A stretch of 7,230 nt of DNA from Dokdonella_A sp039926425 (lineage in GTDB: Bacteria; Pseudomonadota; Gammaproteobacteria; Xanthomonadales; Rhodanobacteraceae): assembly GCF_039926425.1 (NCBI RefSeq), contig NZ_JBDSWZ010000133.1:1-7230 (forward strand), given 5' to 3'. The translations under genes and the position numbers were made by a program. The number at the start of each line of letters is the position of its first letter. Position 1 is the first letter of the stretch. Of this stretch, positions 6,694 through 7,230 are shown one piece after another. The notes beneath the pieces were generated by a model, which worked only from the letters and a program-made list of their open reading frames with translations, was not told the origin of the DNA and searched no databases.

Positions 6694-6871
6694 GGCCGGT
6701 CTCCGGGCTCGCGAGTGAAGGGTTGACCCTTCGCGATCCGCGCCTTCCCGTGTGTGACCACAGTGGCTTCGTGCGGACCGACAACTCGCCTACCGTTGCG
6801 GGGGCAGCTCCGGAATGGGCGGATCTCGAACGCAGATCGCGCGGCACCGGATTCCCGTTTCAACCGCCGGC
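6694..6871 (-). ncRNA. Cobalamin (adenosylcobalamin) riboswitch controlling btuB
   Basis: Read on the minus strand, the leader contains the cobalamin riboswitch landmarks in order. GGGAATCCGGTGC (about 6856-6844) is followed by ATTCCGGAGCTG. The B12 box CCCCCGCAACGGTA lies within 6791-6808. Next come GCCACTGTGG (6758-6767) and GGGAAGGCG (within 6741-6750), and then the closing GAGCCCGGAGACCGG (6696-6710). The order and spacing parallel the E. coli btuB riboswitch. Outer helix P1 can form from GCCGG (6871-6867) and CCGGC (6699-6695). A peripheral hairpin, GAAGGGT/ACCCTTC, lies at 6717-6732. Bound cobalamin is expected to lower btuB expression. The exact 5' end is uncertain by about 10 bases. 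A TAGACT hexamer (6903-6908, minus strand) is a possible -10 box upstream, but without a convincing -35. Confidence 0.95.
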
Positions 6872-6882
6872 TCAACGCCGGC
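6866..6882 (-). repeat. GCCGGC inverted repeat at the 5' edge of the riboswitch
   Basis: GCCGGC occurs twice (6866-6871 and 6877-6882), separated by 5 bases. Each is self-complementary, so together they form a perfect 6-bp hairpin. The inner copy is also the probable 5' strand of riboswitch helix P1, so this hairpin and P1 would exclude each other. It could otherwise be a weak 3' structure of the hslR transcript; no T-run follows. Confidence 0.5.
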
Positions 6883-6948
6883 AGTCACCTCAGGCGGGGC
6901 GGAGTCTAACCCGTTCGCACCGCGTGATGCGCGATCGGATGCGGATGG
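6872..6948 (-). promoter_or_regulatory. hslR-btuB intergenic segment, probable btuB promoter region
   Basis: This 77-base stretch lies between the hslR stop and the riboswitch and is the only room for a btuB promoter, unless the gene is read through from hslR. TAGACT at 6903-6908 (minus strand) matches the -10 consensus at four of six positions and would place the transcript start about 20-25 bases before the aptamer. No recognisable -35 is visible, and no clear hslR terminator either. Confidence 0.3.
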
Positions 6949-7230
6949 CTAAAACGCGTCGATGTCGCCGAGCGCATGAATCAGGCGGCGTGCGCGCTTG
7001 TCCGGTTTCGTCGTCGGCCTCGCGTAGCCGGCGTTGTGCAGGCGACGCTCTTCCGCCGCCTTCGCGCGCGCCAGCGCGCTCGCTTCAGTCTCCGCATACA
7101 ACGCCTGCGCGACGCTCGCGGGACCGCGACGCTCGCTGACGTCGCGCACGTCGACTTCAAACCGCTCCTCGCCCCGCGAAATCCGCAGACGGCTTCCCGC
7201 GTGAACCGCAGTTGCGGGCTTGGTGCCTGC
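6949..7230 (-). CDS. hslR: Ribosome-associated heat shock protein Hsp15 (S4-domain RNA-binding), partial at N terminus
   Basis: The frame is open from the right edge to TAG 6951-6949, giving the last 93 residues; E. coli Hsp15 has 133, so about 40 are missing. The visible part starts GTKPATAVHAGSRLRISRG, the end of the S4 RNA-binding domain (KPS-like segment plus the beta strand of the GDELEIRRG type). It continues into ERFEVDVRDVSERRGPASVA, then QALYAETEASALARAK and a basic tail with KPDKRARRLI. These match the Hsp15 C-terminal pattern (SERRGPAxxAxxLYEET and the KPDKKxRR tail). Hsp15 binds free 50S subunits that still carry a nascent chain on tRNA and helps recycle them after heat stress. 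It lies upstream of btuB on the same strand, but the riboswitch between them suggests separate control. The S4 core itself is outside the window, so other S4 proteins are not wholly excluded. Confidence 0.88.
   Translation of the reverse strand, partial: AGTKPATAVHAGSRLRISRGEERFEVDVRDVSERRGPASVAQALYAETEASALARAKAAEERRLHNAGYARPTTKPDKRARRLIHALGDIDAF

Noticed and set aside
6558..7139. 193-codon plus-strand frame covering the btuB leader
   Set aside because: It runs antisense through the cobalamin riboswitch and hslR and has no coding signature.

Overview
The window reads as chromosomal DNA of a GC-rich gammaproteobacterium. MutS, Hsp15 and BtuB all resemble gammaproteobacterial homologues in length and motifs, and the style suggests Lysobacterales/Xanthomonadales. 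That placement is an inference from family resemblance, not a search result. There is no rRNA, tRNA, transposase, integrase or CRISPR array. All six protein genes look intact, although two are cut by the window edges.

Left part (1-1601, minus strand): three small genes are transcribed right to left: a YciI/DGPF-domain protein, a secreted YceI-family lipocalin-like protein, and a membrane-anchored SRPBCC (START-like) protein cut by the left edge. The last two are only 37 bases apart and probably co-transcribed. The YciI-like gene is 144 bases upstream of yceI, with a hairpin in the gap.

Middle (1602-4403): a 174-base divergent intergenic region leads to mutS on the plus strand. It encodes a complete 875-residue mismatch-repair ATPase with the mismatch-reading Phe/Glu pair, Walker A and B motifs and a clamp-binding motif.

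Intergenic repeat block (4404-4709): mutS converges on the next gene. The gap holds four palindromes of the form ATTCCC-N8-GGGAAT, or close to it, spaced at 70-75 bases. The last two carry an identical flanking 12-mer. The format matches neisserial dRS3 repeats.

Right part (4710-7230, minus strand): hslR (Hsp15, N terminus off the right edge) is followed by a cobalamin riboswitch of about 180 nt, a 130-nt expression platform and a complete btuB-type TonB-dependent receptor. The logic is classical: when intracellular B12 is sufficient, the riboswitch should lower receptor synthesis. I found by eye a segment next to the riboswitch 3' end that could pair with the btuB Shine-Dalgarno, suggesting translational control.

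No wholly new system is evident. The items most worth a second look are the dRS3-like periodic repeat block, the riboswitch architecture, and the little-studied YciI/YceI/SRPBCC cluster.
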